A DNA stretch of 27,697 nucleotides from Solirubrobacteraceae bacterium. Lineage in GTDB: Bacteria > Actinomycetota > Thermoleophilia > Solirubrobacterales > Solirubrobacteraceae. Under the pieces are notes generated by a model. The model made no database searches. It saw only the letters and a program-made list of their open reading frames with translations, and was not told the origin of the DNA. This document shows, in pieces, positions 1 through 8,375 of this stretch (position 1 is the stretch's first letter; each line of letters opens with the position of its first letter). The stretch lies in contig JAEMSV010000033.1 of the NCBI GenBank assembly GCA_016462625.1, forward strand, positions 1 through 27,697, read 5' to 3'. The position numbers were made by a program, and so were the translations under genes.

Positions 1-795
1 TACGGCTTCAAGCCCAAGGCGCACCTGCCGTGTTACGGCCTGGCCGAGGGGACGCTGATCATCACGGGCAAGCACCACGCCCAGGAGCCGAAGATCGTCG
101 AGTTCGACGCCGCCTGCCTCGAGGCAGGCCGCGCGGTGGTGCTCGAGGACAGCGAGCGCTCGATGCCGCTCGTCAGCTCGGGTGTGACCGATGACCTGCA
201 CGAGGTCAAGATCGTCGACTCCGCCACCCGCACCGAGCTGCCCGACGGGCAGATCGGCGAGGTGTGGATCAACGGCCCGTCGGTCGCCGCCGGCTACTGG
301 CGCCGGGAGGAGGAGAGCGCCGACCTGTTCGGCGCGTCGCTCGCTGAGAGCGACGGGAAGGGCTGGCTGCGCTCGGGCGACCTCGGGGTGATCGTCGAGG
401 GCGAGCTCTTCATCGTCGGCCGCTCGAAGGACCTGCTCATCGTCCGCGGGCGCAACATCCATCCGCACGACGTCGAGGAGGCCGCCGAGGCGGCGCACAC
501 GCTGCTGCGCCCGCACTGCAGCGCGGCGTTCCCGGTATCGCTCGACGATCCGAGCCACGTCTCGATGGCGCTGGAGATCGACCCGCCGTCCGAGGACGAC
601 GACCTCGACGAGATCATCGCCGCGATCCGCGTGCAGGTCTCCCGCGAGCTGGAGCTAAAGCTCCAGGGCGTCGCGCTCGTGCCGGTCGGCGCGGTCCCGA
701 AGACGACGAGCGGCAAGGTGCAGCGCCGGCTGTGCCGCCAGCAGCTCCTCGACGGCGAGATCGAGCCGATCGCCGCCTGGCACGCGAACGTCTGA
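1..795 (+). CDS. Fatty acyl-AMP ligase (FAAL), C-terminal part, 5' end outside window
   Basis: The reading frame is open from base 1 and ends at TGA 793-795, giving 264 residues of a longer protein. Near the left edge it has the adenylate-former motif CYGLAEGTL, in the form typical of fatty acyl-AMP ligases. Further on are the hinge region GDLGVIVEGELFIVGR followed by SKDLLIVRGRNIHPHDVE, and the C-terminal catalytic-lysine motif PKTTSGKVQRR. The family activates fatty acids as acyl-adenylates and passes them to acyl carrier or polyketide synthase proteins rather than to CoA. The partner protein is not in view. The gene converges on the amidase with no intervening base. Family call is firm; substrate and pathway are unknown. 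Confidence 0.88.
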   Translation, partial: YGFKPKAHLPCYGLAEGTLIITGKHHAQEPKIVEFDAACLEAGRAVVLEDSERSMPLVSSGVTDDLHEVKIVDSATRTELPDGQIGEVWINGPSVAAGYWRREEESADLFGASLAESDGKGWLRSGDLGVIVEGELFIVGRSKDLLIVRGRNIHPHDVEEAAEAAHTLLRPHCSAAFPVSLDDPSHVSMALEIDPPSEDDDLDEIIAAIRVQVSRELELKLQGVALVPVGAVPKTTSGKVQRRLCRQQLLDGEIEPIAAWHANV

Positions 796-2217
796 TCACA
801 TCGGCGGGAGGCGGTGGGCCCACGGGGCCGCCGCTTCGAACGCCGCGCACGCACGCAGCACGAGCGCGTCGTCGAGGTGCCGGCCCGCGATCTGGAGCCC
901 GACGGGGAGTCCGGCCTCGGTCCAGCCCGCCGGCACGCTGGCCGCGGGCTGGCCGGAGAAGTTCAGCGGGAACGAGAAGGCGCCCCAGTGCGCGGGGTGG
1001 ACCTCGCGGCCATCGATGACCTCCGGCCCGAGGATGCCGAGGTCGAAGGCCGGCGTTCCCGCCGTGGGGGTCAACAGCAGGTCGTGGTCGGCCATGAGCC
1101 GGGCAAGGGCCTCGCAGACCCGCTTGCGGCCCATCAGCGCGTCGGTCAGATCCTCTGCAGTCCACTCGCGCGCGAGGAAGTCCCGGAGGTGCGGGCTCAT
1201 GCGCTCGCCGAGCTCCGCGGCCATCGCGCGCATCCCGCGCAGGTCGGTATCGGCGGCGATGACGCCCTGGAAGGCGGCGAACTCGTCGCCGAAGCCCGGG
1301 TCGACTTCGACGACGTCGCACCCGAGGTCGTCGGCGAAGACGCGTGCCGCGGCGCCGACGATCGCGCGGACCTCGGGGTCGACGGTCGCGAATCCCCAGT
1401 CCGCGCTGTAGGCGACGCGCAGGCCGCGCAGCTCACCCTGCAGCGCGTCCATCCAGTCGAAGCCCGCGGGCGGCAGCGACATGCGGTCGCGCGGATCGGG
1501 CCCTGCGATCACCGAGAGCATCAGCGCGCTGTCGGCGACCGTCCGGCTCATCGGCCCGATGTGCTCGAGCGATTCCCAGCTCGAGACCCCGGGGTGCCGC
1601 GGATCCTTGGTCCCGGGCCACAGCGGCACGCGGCCCATCGACGCCTTGATCCCGACGAGGCCGCACATGCTCGCGGGCGTGCGAATCGAACCACCGCCGT
1701 CGCTGCCGACCGCGAACGGGACGACGCCGGCCGCAACCGCCGCCGCCGAACCCGCGCTCGAGCCGCCGGACGTCTTCGTCAGGTCCCACGGGTTCCTCGT
1801 CTCGGGGAAGACCGGGTTGAAGCTCGCGCCGCTGTAGCCGAACTCGGTGGCGTTCGTCTTGCCGAGGATGACCGCGCCGGCGTCGCGCAGCCGGGCGACC
1901 ACGATGTCGTCGTCCTCCGGGACGAACCCCTCGTACGCCCACGAGCCCGACACGGTCGGGAGGTCCTTCGTGCAGATCAGGTCCTTGATCGCGACGGGCA
2001 CGCCCGCGAGCGGCCCCGGGTCTCCGCCGGCCGCGAGCTCGCGGTCGACCTCGTCGGCGCGCGCCCGCGCGAGATCGGGCGCCGGGGTGCAGAACGCGTG
2101 CAGCGCGGGCTCGGTCTCCTCCATCCGCGCGATCGCGGCTTCGGTCACCTCACGCGCGGACATCCGGCGCGCCCGCACCTCCTGCGCGATGGTCGTGGCG
2201 TCTGGGAGCTCAGGCAC
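796..2217 (-). CDS. Amidase-signature (AS) family amidase
   Basis: This 473-aa protein has the complete Ser-cisSer-Lys triad of the amidase signature family: Lys78 in VAIKDL, cis-Ser153 in TSGGSSAGSAAA, and nucleophile Ser177 in GSDGGGSIRTPA. It should hydrolyse a carboxamide to acid and ammonia in the cytoplasm. The GTG start (2215-2217) is preceded at about 7 bases by TGGAGG and overlaps the end of the M20 hydrolase gene by 8 bases, so the two are translationally coupled. It is the last gene of the transporter operon, and its position next to a carbamoylase-like enzyme suggests it cleaves the amide of the same imported compound or of its breakdown product. It could be annotated as GatA-like, but no gatB or gatC is near. 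The substrate cannot be read from sequence. Confidence 0.9.
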   Translation of the reverse strand: MPELPDATTIAQEVRARRMSAREVTEAAIARMEETEPALHAFCTPAPDLARARADEVDRELAAGGDPGPLAGVPVAIKDLICTKDLPTVSGSWAYEGFVPEDDDIVVARLRDAGAVILGKTNATEFGYSGASFNPVFPETRNPWDLTKTSGGSSAGSAAAVAAGVVPFAVGSDGGGSIRTPASMCGLVGIKASMGRVPLWPGTKDPRHPGVSSWESLEHIGPMSRTVADSALMLSVIAGPDPRDRMSLPPAGFDWMDALQGELRGLRVAYSADWGFATVDPEVRAIVGAAARVFADDLGCDVVEVDPGFGDEFAAFQGVIAADTDLRGMRAMAAELGERMSPHLRDFLAREWTAEDLTDALMGRKRVCEALARLMADHDLLLTPTAGTPAFDLGILGPEVIDGREVHPAHWGAFSFPLNFSGQPAASVPAGWTEAGLPVGLQIAGRHLDDALVLRACAAFEAAAPWAHRLPPM

Positions 2218-3487
2218 GCACGGCCTCCAGCCAGGCGCGCGCGGCGTCGAGCATCACATGGGTGGCGATGGCGGCGTGGTGCATGTCGGCGTGCTCGGAG
2301 GGATGGTGGGAGATGCCGTCGCGGCACGGGATGAAGAGCATCGCGCTGGGCACGAGCGGGGCGATCGCCATCGTGTCGTGCGCGGCTCCCGACGGCATGG
2401 AACGCCACGGCGCGCCGGAGCTGCGGGCGGCGCGCTCGAGGACGTCGCCGAGGCTCGCGTCCAACGCCTGGGCGGGGACGCGCTGGCGCCGCTCGTGGGC
2501 GAACGAGATGCCGCGCGCCTCGGCGACGGCGCGCGTCTCGCTCATGAGGGCTGCGACCACGGCGTCGACCCGGGTGTCGTCCGTGCCGCGGACGTCGTAG
2601 GAGATGCGCACGGCGCCCGGGATGACGTTGATGATCCCGGGGGTCACGTCGAACTCGCCGACGGTGCCCACGGTGTCTCCGCCGATGGCCAGCGTGAGTT
2701 CCTCGAGCCGGCCGACGCACCATGCGGCGACGATCGCCGCATCGCGGCGCTGGATCATCGGCGTCGCACCCGCGTGGTCGGCGCGCCCGCCGAGGAACAG
2801 GTCGCCGTGCTCGTAGCCGCAGATCGAGTGGACCAGCCCGAGGGTGTCGCCTGCGTCCTGCAGGACCCGTCCCTGCTCGATGTGCGGCTCGATCCAGCCC
2901 ACGAGTCCATCGAGCATGTGTCGCGCCTCGGCCGCGCGCTCGGGGGCCAGTCCAGCCTCCCGTGCGTGCTCGGCGAAGCTGCGCCCGTCGTCCAGCGCCA
3001 CCACGCCGGTCGCGAGATCGTCGGCCGTCAGCTGCCCCGCCACGACCCGGCTGCCGAGCAGGAGGACGCCGAACCCGGACGCCTCCTCTTCGAGGAAGGC
3101 GGTGACCTGGAGCGGGAGGTCGAGGCCGTGCTCGGCGTTCAGCCGGCACGCCTCCAGCGCGGCGAGCACACCGAGCGTGCCGTCGTACGGTCCGCCCTGC
3201 CGGTTGGAGTCGCAGTGCGAGCCGAGCCCCATCGCCGGCTCGCCGGGCGGGCGGTTCCGGGCGACGAAGTTGCCGATCGGATCGAGCGTGCAGGTGAATC
3301 CCAGCTCGGTGAACTGCCGGTCGAACCAGGCGAGGGTCGCCTGGTAGCCCGGGCTCCATGCGTAGCGGCAGATCGCGTCGCTGGCATCCGTGAACGGCGG
3401 GACGCTGAGCGTCGCGATGCCCGCGGCCAGGCGCTCGGCGCTGCGCGCCAGCTGCGCGGGCGCGTATGAAACGGCGGAGTCCGACAC
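2210..3487 (-). CDS. M20-family Zn-dependent amidohydrolase (N-carbamoyl-amino acid hydrolase / allantoate amidohydrolase type)
   Basis: The 425-aa product matches the hydantoinase/carbamoylase branch of peptidase family M20 in length and motif order: GSHCDS (His91, Asp93), GGPYDGTLGV (Asp102), the FLEEEA acid cluster (133-135), HIEQG (His202), SGAAHDT (His370) and ISHHPSE (394-395). These supply the two-metal site. Relatives hydrolyse N-carbamoyl-amino acids, ureidopropionate or allantoate, releasing CO2 and ammonia. One oddity is that the usual EEGsRF segment reads EEEASGFG, so the conserved Arg is missing, which may shift substrate preference. The GTG start lies one base after the upstream permease stop with a GAGG ribosome site about 8 bases before it. 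The gene is fifth in the BMP transporter operon. Confidence 0.86.
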   Translation of the reverse strand: MSDSAVSYAPAQLARSAERLAAGIATLSVPPFTDASDAICRYAWSPGYQATLAWFDRQFTELGFTCTLDPIGNFVARNRPPGEPAMGLGSHCDSNRQGGPYDGTLGVLAALEACRLNAEHGLDLPLQVTAFLEEEASGFGVLLLGSRVVAGQLTADDLATGVVALDDGRSFAEHAREAGLAPERAAEARHMLDGLVGWIEPHIEQGRVLQDAGDTLGLVHSICGYEHGDLFLGGRADHAGATPMIQRRDAAIVAAWCVGRLEELTLAIGGDTVGTVGEFDVTPGIINVIPGAVRISYDVRGTDDTRVDAVVAALMSETRAVAEARGISFAHERRQRVPAQALDASLGDVLERAARSSGAPWRSMPSGAAHDTMAIAPLVPSAMLFIPCRDGISHHPSEHADMHHAAIATHVMLDAARAWLEAVRA

Positions 3488-3488
3488 G

Positions 3489-4418
3489 TCAGCGACCTCG
3501 GGAGAAGGGGACAGTGAGATCCGCGGGCATGCGTGATCGGCCCGCGAGGCTGGCGACCGCGATGACGGCGATCACGTAGGGCGCCATGACGAGCAGGGCG
3601 ACCGGCATCTCCAACCCGAGCCCCGCGGCCTGAAACTGCAGTGCGATCGCCGCGCCGAAGACCAGGCACGCGACGACCACGCGCCACCCGATCCAGCTCC
3701 CGGCGATCACGGCGCCGAGCGCGAGGTAGCCCCGGCCGGCGGTCATGTTCTCGGTGAAGCCGTGGATGTCGGCGAGCGCGAGGAACACGCCGCCGAGCCC
3801 CGCCATGAGCCCCGCCCACAGCACGGCGATCCACCGCACGAGCGAGACGGGGCTGCCGGCGCGGTCGGCCGAGCGCGCGTCGTCGCCGGCCGCCCGGATG
3901 GCGAGGCCCCAGCCGGTGCGGGTGAGCACCCAGAGCGTGAGGGCGACGAGGCCGAGCCCGATGTACGCCAGTGCGCTCTGCTCGAACAGCGCCGGGCCGA
4001 TCAGCGGGATGTCGTGCAGGAGCGGGATCTCGACGACGCCGAAGCTCGGCAACGTGCCCGTCTTGTCCTGCGGCAGGAACTCCCGGCTCAGGAAGGTCGT
4101 CAGGCCGAGGGCGAAGGTGCTCGCGGCGATGCCGAGCACCAGCTGGTTCGCGCCGAGGGTGATCATGAACCCGCCCTGGAAGGCGGCGAACAGCACCGCG
4201 GCGAGCAGGCCGCAGATCAGCCCGGCGACCGGGCTGCCCGTGGCGTCCGCGCCGAGGGCGCCGGCGAAGGCGCCGGTGAGCATCGTTCCCTCGAGGCCGA
4301 CGTTCAGCACGCCGGCGCGTTCGGAGACGAGCTCGCCGACCGCCGCGAACGCGATGGGCAGGGCCAGGCGCACCGACCCGGCGAGGAACGCGAGGAGCTC
4401 GGGGTCGTTGAGGTTCAT
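3489..4418 (-). CDS. BMP/nucleoside-type ABC transporter permease, second subunit
   Basis: A 309-aa, strongly hydrophobic inner-membrane permease of the branched-chain/sugar/BMP permease superfamily (YufQ-like). It carries the characteristic segment FAAVGELVSERAGVLNVGLE followed by GTMLTGAFAGA near the N-terminus, and multiple membrane spans. The reading frame is open further upstream, but the start chosen is ATG 4416-4418: it overlaps the previous permease stop as ATGA and is preceded by GGGAGG. Longer versions would begin inside the other permease with Arg-rich shadow sequence. The protein pairs with the preceding permease and the double ATPase to form the import channel. Confidence 0.9.
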   Translation of the reverse strand: MNLNDPELLAFLAGSVRLALPIAFAAVGELVSERAGVLNVGLEGTMLTGAFAGALGADATGSPVAGLICGLLAAVLFAAFQGGFMITLGANQLVLGIAASTFALGLTTFLSREFLPQDKTGTLPSFGVVEIPLLHDIPLIGPALFEQSALAYIGLGLVALTLWVLTRTGWGLAIRAAGDDARSADRAGSPVSLVRWIAVLWAGLMAGLGGVFLALADIHGFTENMTAGRGYLALGAVIAGSWIGWRVVVACLVFGAAIALQFQAAGLGLEMPVALLVMAPYVIAVIAVASLAGRSRMPADLTVPFSRGR

Positions 4419-5503
4419 GCGGAGCCTCCCGGCTGGCGGTCGAGGAACCGGGATGCGCCGGCGAGGATGATCGCCAGCAGCGAGCCGACCATGAGCACCG
4501 TCTCGGAGGGGACGCCGACCCCGACCTCGAGCGCCACTCCGCCCGAGCGCAGGCTTCCGAAGAGGACGGCGCCGGCGACCGCGCCGAGGATCGACGAGCG
4601 CGCGAGCAGCCCGACGATCAAGCCATCGAAGCCGTAGCCGGCGGAGAAGCCCTCCTGCAGGACGAACGGCGTGGCGACCACGAGGAGCGCGCCCGCGATG
4701 CCGCCGAGCGCCCCGGACAGGGACAGTGCGAGCGTGTGCGTCTTCGCCGCCGAGATCCCGGCGCGCAGCGCCGTGCCGGCGCTGAGGCCGACGGCCCGCA
4801 GGCGGACGCCCAGCGTGCCCCACTTGAGCATCACCCAGGCGGCGAACAGCAGCGCCGCGGCGAGCAGGACTCCTGCATTCGCCGGGGAGCCCGGCTGGAA
4901 CCCGAGGAGCGGGATCTGCGACGGCTCCGGCATGGGCGGCGTGATCGGGAGGGTCTCGGCGCCGGTCTTCGGCCGCCGCAGCAGCGTGGTCTCGTGGACG
5001 ACGAGCGAGACCAGCCCGAGGCCGACGAAGTTCAGCAACAGGGTCGAGATGACCTCGTTGGTGCCGCGGCGCGCCTTGAGCACGCCGGCGATGGCGGCCC
5101 AGAACGCGCCGGCGAGCGCACCCGCGACCAGCGGCGCGGCGAGGGCGAGCGGTCCCGGCAGCGAAGGCCCGACTTTCAGGGCGACCGCGGCGGCCGCGAC
5201 GCCGCCGACCGCGATCTGGCCCTCGCCGCCGACGTTGACCAGGCCGCTGCGCGCGGCGATGACGTAGCCGCCTCCGACCAGCGCGAGCACGACGATCCGG
5301 CTCGTCGTGGTCCCGCTGGAGAACGGCGTCGCGAACGTGCCGTTCCAGACGGCGTCGAGGGTGGCGTCGACCGTCGCGCCGGTGCTCAGCACGAGCACGA
5401 GCGCGAGCAGCAGCGCCACGATGGTCGCGGCGACCGTCAGGGCGAAGCCCGCGGCCCCGGGCGGAACCCGCACGGTCCGCAGGCTGGTGGGGAGCGTGCT
5501 CAT
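4415..5503 (-). CDS. BMP/nucleoside-type ABC transporter permease, first subunit
   Basis: A 362-aa integral-membrane protein (YufP-like permease of BMP-type importers). An N-terminal hydrophobic span is followed by the family motif RSGLVNVGGEGQIAVGGVAA and then AKTHTLALSLSGALGGIAGA and GYGFDGLIVGLLARS. ATG 5501-5503 overlaps the ATPase stop as ATGA, and its own stop overlaps the second permease start the same way, so the three transporter genes are coupled. In characterised systems the two permeases form a heterodimer that imports nucleosides delivered by a BmpA/PnrA lipoprotein. Substrate here is not determined. Confidence 0.9.
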   Translation of the reverse strand: MSTLPTSLRTVRVPPGAAGFALTVAATIVALLLALVLVLSTGATVDATLDAVWNGTFATPFSSGTTTSRIVVLALVGGGYVIAARSGLVNVGGEGQIAVGGVAAAAVALKVGPSLPGPLALAAPLVAGALAGAFWAAIAGVLKARRGTNEVISTLLLNFVGLGLVSLVVHETTLLRRPKTGAETLPITPPMPEPSQIPLLGFQPGSPANAGVLLAAALLFAAWVMLKWGTLGVRLRAVGLSAGTALRAGISAAKTHTLALSLSGALGGIAGALLVVATPFVLQEGFSAGYGFDGLIVGLLARSSILGAVAGAVLFGSLRSGGVALEVGVGVPSETVLMVGSLLAIILAGASRFLDRQPGGSA

Positions 5504-7179
5504 GTCGTTTCCCCGGCCATCAGCGCGCCGATCTTCACGACCGCGTCGGGGTCGTCGGGCGCGACCTCGCCGTTGATCGCACCGCGGTAGATGACGGCGA
5601 TCCGGTCGCAGACCGCGATCAGCTCAGGGAGCTCGCTGGAGACGATCAGGACGCCGACGCCCTCGTCCGCGGCGTCCCGCAGGCGATCGACGACGGCGTT
5701 GACCGCGCCGACGTCCAGCCCGCGGGTCGGCTGCACGGCGAGGACGAAGCGCAGCGGATCGCGCGACAGCTCGCGCGCGACGACGACCTTCTGTTGGTTG
5801 CCGCCGGAGAGCGTCGCGACGTCCGTGTCCGGGCCGGTGGCGCGGATGTCGAACTCCTGCATCAGGTCCTGCGCCCGCCGCTTGCGGGGCCCGCGGCGGA
5901 CGATGCCCAGCCGGCGGAACGCGCGGAGGTCGCCGAGCGCGAGGTTCTCGGCCACCGACATGCCCTCGATCACGCCCTCGGCGCGGCGATCCTCCGGGAT
6001 GACCGCGAGCCCTCGCTGCGCCCGGGAGATCGCGTCGACGGCGGTGACGTCCTCGCCACTCAGGCGGACGGTGCCGCCGTCGGGACGGACGACACCCGCG
6101 AGGACCCGCGCAAGTTCGCTCTGGCCATTGCCCTCGACGCCCGCGAGACCGACGATCTCGCCCTCCTCGACGTGCAGCGTGACGTCGTCCAGACGCGGCG
6201 CGTCGTCCCCGGGCGTGCGCACGGTCACGCCGCGGATCTCGAGGGCGGGACCGGCGGACGTTCCGGCCGGGTTGTGGTGACGGGTGCGCGCGGGCGCAGT
6301 GGGTGCGGCGGTGCCGCCGGCCTCGGCCTCGGCGGCCCAGCCGATGCCGAGCGCCGCGGCGAGTGCCGGGTCGAGGGAGTCCGCGCTGCGCCCGACCATG
6401 AGCTCGACGAGTTGCGCGGACGTCGCATCGGCCATGGGCAGGGAGGCGGCGACCTTGCCGTGGCGGAGCACGGTGGCGTGGTCGCCGGCGTGGCGCACCT
6501 CCGCGAGCTTGTGGGTGACGAGCAGGACCGCGTGGCCTTCGGCGGCGATGCGGCGGCAGAGGGTGAGGAGGCCCTCGATCTCGGCCGGCGCGAGGACCGC
6601 GCTCGGCTCGTCGAGGACGAGGAGCTTGGGATCGCGCGCCAGGCACTTGATGATCTCCGCGCGCTGGCGTTCGCCGACCGACAGCTCGCCCACCGGGGTG
6701 TCGACGTCGATGGTGAAGCCGTAGCGCTCGGCGAGCTCGGTCGCGCGGCGCCGCGCGCCGGACAGCGGCAGCTTCCATCGCAGCGGTCCGAGCAAGAGGT
6801 TCTCGGCCACACCGAGGGTGGGGACGAGGCTGAAGTGCTGGTGCACCATCGCGATGCCGTGCTTCAGGGAATCTGCGGGCTCGCGCGGCGCGAACGGCTC
6901 GCCGCCGATCGCCATCTCGCCGCCGTCCGCGCGGTACACGCCGAACACGACGTTGCAGAGGGTGGACTTGCCGGCGCCGTTCTCGCCGAGCAGGCAGTGC
7001 ACCGTGCCCGGCATGACGCTGAGGCTCACGGAGTCCATGGCGACCAGGTCGCCGAAGCGCTTCGTCAGGTCGACGAGCTGGAGCGCGGGCGGGGCGGCGG
7101 CCCCGCCCCCGGCGTCCGAAGACGCCGGGGGCGAGACCGCTGTGCCTGCGATCGCGGAGGAGGGTTCGCTGCCGGTCAT
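5500..7179 (-). CDS. BMP/nucleoside-type ABC transporter double ATP-binding protein
   Basis: This 559-aa protein contains two ABC domains in tandem. The first has Walker A GENGAGKST (65-73), signature LSVGERQRAEI and Walker B LLVLDEPSAVL. The second, from about residue 310, has the degenerate Walker A GVEGNGQSEL lacking the Lys, signature LSGGNQQKVVVAREL and then AVQPTRGLD. This asymmetry is typical of the sugar/nucleoside importers of this class, where only one ATP site is fully functional. About 30 low-complexity Ala/Gly/Pro/Ser residues precede the first conserved strand (LQLVDLTKRFG); no alternative ATG or GTG lies closer. That leader is encoded across a perfect 13-bp hairpin. The gene starts 12 bases after the lipoprotein stop. 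Confidence 0.92.
   Translation of the reverse strand: MTGSEPSSAIAGTAVSPPASSDAGGGAAAPPALQLVDLTKRFGDLVAMDSVSLSVMPGTVHCLLGENGAGKSTLCNVVFGVYRADGGEMAIGGEPFAPREPADSLKHGIAMVHQHFSLVPTLGVAENLLLGPLRWKLPLSGARRRATELAERYGFTIDVDTPVGELSVGERQRAEIIKCLARDPKLLVLDEPSAVLAPAEIEGLLTLCRRIAAEGHAVLLVTHKLAEVRHAGDHATVLRHGKVAASLPMADATSAQLVELMVGRSADSLDPALAAALGIGWAAEAEAGGTAAPTAPARTRHHNPAGTSAGPALEIRGVTVRTPGDDAPRLDDVTLHVEEGEIVGLAGVEGNGQSELARVLAGVVRPDGGTVRLSGEDVTAVDAISRAQRGLAVIPEDRRAEGVIEGMSVAENLALGDLRAFRRLGIVRRGPRKRRAQDLMQEFDIRATGPDTDVATLSGGNQQKVVVARELSRDPLRFVLAVQPTRGLDVGAVNAVVDRLRDAADEGVGVLIVSSELPELIAVCDRIAVIYRGAINGEVAPDDPDAVVKIGALMAGETT
7104..7133 (-). promoter_or_regulatory. Very stable cUUCGg hairpin inside the 5' end of the ATPase gene
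   Basis: Arms at 7104-7116 and 7121-7133 are perfect reverse complements (13 bp, 12 of them G-C except one T-A). The four-base loop reads TTCG on the transcribed strand and is closed by a C-G pair, the well-known ultra-stable cUUCGg tetraloop. It lies about 60 bases after the lipoprotein stop and about 45 bases into the ATPase frame. No U-run follows. By position it could act as a partial terminator or as an RNA-stability element protecting the lipoprotein message; the function is inferred. Confidence 0.7.
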
Positions 7180-7191
7180 GCCCCGCGCGGC

Positions 7192-8223
7192 TCAGATCGT
7201 CTTGATCTTGCCCGACTTGATGTCGGCGATCGTCTCGTCGATCTTCGCCTGCACCTTCGGGTCGCCGCTGCACAGCGTGAAGTCCGCTGCGCCGGTGTCG
7301 GAGTTCAGCCCGAACGGCTTGTCGACGCCCTTCCAGGTGCCGTCGAGCACGGAGTCGATCGTGTACTCGAGCGAGACGCCGATGTCCGACCGCGTGTGGC
7401 CCAGGTAGCCGTCGCCCTCCTTGCACTCCTTGGGCAACGGCCCGCCAATGATCAGGGTGCCCTTCTCCTTGGCCGCCTGCGCCAGGCCCTTCAGGCCGGT
7501 GTTGAGGATCTGGTACTGGACGTCGGCGCCCTGCGCGATGCCGGCGAGGGCGGCCTCCTTGGACTTTGCGACGTCCTCGAAGTCGCCCGTGTAGGCCGGC
7601 GGGAGGACCTTGATGTCCGGCTTGGCGTGCTTGGCGCCGTTGGCGAACTCCGTGGCGGTGTTGACGATCGGCGGGGCCTCGAGGCCGGCGACGAACTGGA
7701 TCTTCCCGGTCTTCGAGGAGAGCGCGGCCGCGACGCCCGCGACGTAGGCGATCTCGGCCTGCTTGGGGTCGTACGAGGACTTGTTCTCGCTGCTGTCGTT
7801 CGGGCCGCCGAGCTCGGAGAAGGTCACGTCGGGGAAGCTCGGGACGACCGTCTTCAGCGCCTCGTCGGTCTGGCCACCGACGGAGATGACGACCTTGTTC
7901 TGCGACGCGAGGTTCTGCAGCGCCTGCGGCATGTCGGCGCTCGCGACGTTCTCGATCATCGAGATCTTGATCTTGTCGCCGTGCTCCTTCTCGGCCCGCT
8001 GGAGGCCCTCGTACGCCGACTGCATGTAGCCGCCGTCGTTCTTGAAGCCCGGGATGAGCACGCCGACGGTCAGCGGCTTGGCGGATTCGGCGGAGGTGCT
8101 CGTGCCGGCGGCCGAGCCGGACTCGTCATCGGAGCCGCACGCGGCGAGCGCGCCGGCAGCGCACACCGCGGCCAACGCCGTGGCGGCGAAGGCACGGGTG
8201 GGATGCGGCAGGGGTCGGTTCAT
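7192..8223 (-). CDS. BMP-family (BmpA/PnrA-like) substrate-binding lipoprotein
   Basis: A 343-aa exported lipoprotein. An N-terminal Arg/His-containing stretch and hydrophobic core lead to the lipobox LAAC with the lipidated Cys29, then a Ser/Thr/Gly/Ala linker. The mature domain starts PLTVGVLIPGFKNDGGYMQS and holds the BMP features FSELGG and AYVAGVAAALSS, with a run of binding-fold segments to the C-terminus. Characterised relatives bind purine nucleosides and deliver them to the ATPase/permease pair encoded next. ATG 8221-8223 is chosen because GGAGGA sits about 7 bases upstream; the frame stays open to 8511 but that part would cover the regulator promoter. It is the first gene of a six-gene operon and divergent from the GntR regulator. 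Confidence 0.92.
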   Translation of the reverse strand: MNRPLPHPTRAFAATALAAVCAAGALAACGSDDESGSAAGTSTSAESAKPLTVGVLIPGFKNDGGYMQSAYEGLQRAEKEHGDKIKISMIENVASADMPQALQNLASQNKVVISVGGQTDEALKTVVPSFPDVTFSELGGPNDSSENKSSYDPKQAEIAYVAGVAAALSSKTGKIQFVAGLEAPPIVNTATEFANGAKHAKPDIKVLPPAYTGDFEDVAKSKEAALAGIAQGADVQYQILNTGLKGLAQAAKEKGTLIIGGPLPKECKEGDGYLGHTRSDIGVSLEYTIDSVLDGTWKGVDKPFGLNSDTGAADFTLCSGDPKVQAKIDETIADIKSGKIKTI

Positions 8224-8283
8224 CAGGGTCCTCCGTGGCAGGTGGTGAAGCGTGGCTTGGCTGGGACCGGCAGTCTGTGGTGC

Positions 8284-8301
8284 ATTGGTCCAACCACCAA
8301 T
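8284..8301. promoter_or_regulatory. FadR-type operator (TGGT-N3-ACCA) upstream of the transporter operon
   Basis: Positions 8286-8296 read TGGTCCAACCA, an exact match to the published FadR-subfamily operator consensus TnGTnnnACnA. An overlapping larger palindrome runs ATTGGT (8284-8289), six bases, ACCAAT (8296-8301). It lies about 60 bases upstream of the lipoprotein start and opposite the FCD-type GntR gene, so it is the natural target of that regulator for controlling the operon. Confidence 0.65.
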
Positions 8302-8323
8302 GGACCTGGTGTCGAAACTCGCT

Positions 8324-8356
8324 GCCAATTGGCTAGACCAATGGTCCACTAGACCA
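8324..8356. promoter_or_regulatory. Cluster of operator palindromes next to the GntR gene promoter
   Basis: Three overlapping symmetric elements lie here: GCCAATTGGC (8324-8333, perfect), TGGC-TAG-ACCA (8330-8340, one mismatch from the FadR-type consensus), and TGGTC-N5-GACCA (8342-8356, perfect arms). They end six bases before the -10 box of the regulator gene. Their position fits autoregulation of the GntR gene, and together with the site at 8286-8296, 44 bases away, they could allow cooperative or looped binding. Confidence 0.6.
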
Positions 8357-8361
8357 CACGC

Positions 8362-8367
8362 TACGCT
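8362..8367 (+). promoter_or_regulatory. -10 box for leaderless GntR regulator transcript
   Basis: TACGCT fits the TAnnnT -10 pattern and ends 8 bases before the GTG start codon, so transcription would begin at or just before the start codon. No ribosome-binding sequence is visible between. There is no good -35; the operator cluster occupies that position. Confidence 0.5.
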
Positions 8368-8375
8368 TCCGGGCA

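Noticed and set aside
4419..4823. N-terminal extension of the second permease
   Set aside because: The extra residues are Arg/Gly-rich shadow of the first permease; ATG 4418 has an ATGA overlap and a ribosome site.
5794..8352. An 852-codon plus-strand open frame across the ATPase and lipoprotein genes
   Set aside because: Shadow of GC-rich coding on the other strand; it runs through a lipoprotein gene and the operator region and shows no recognisable domain.
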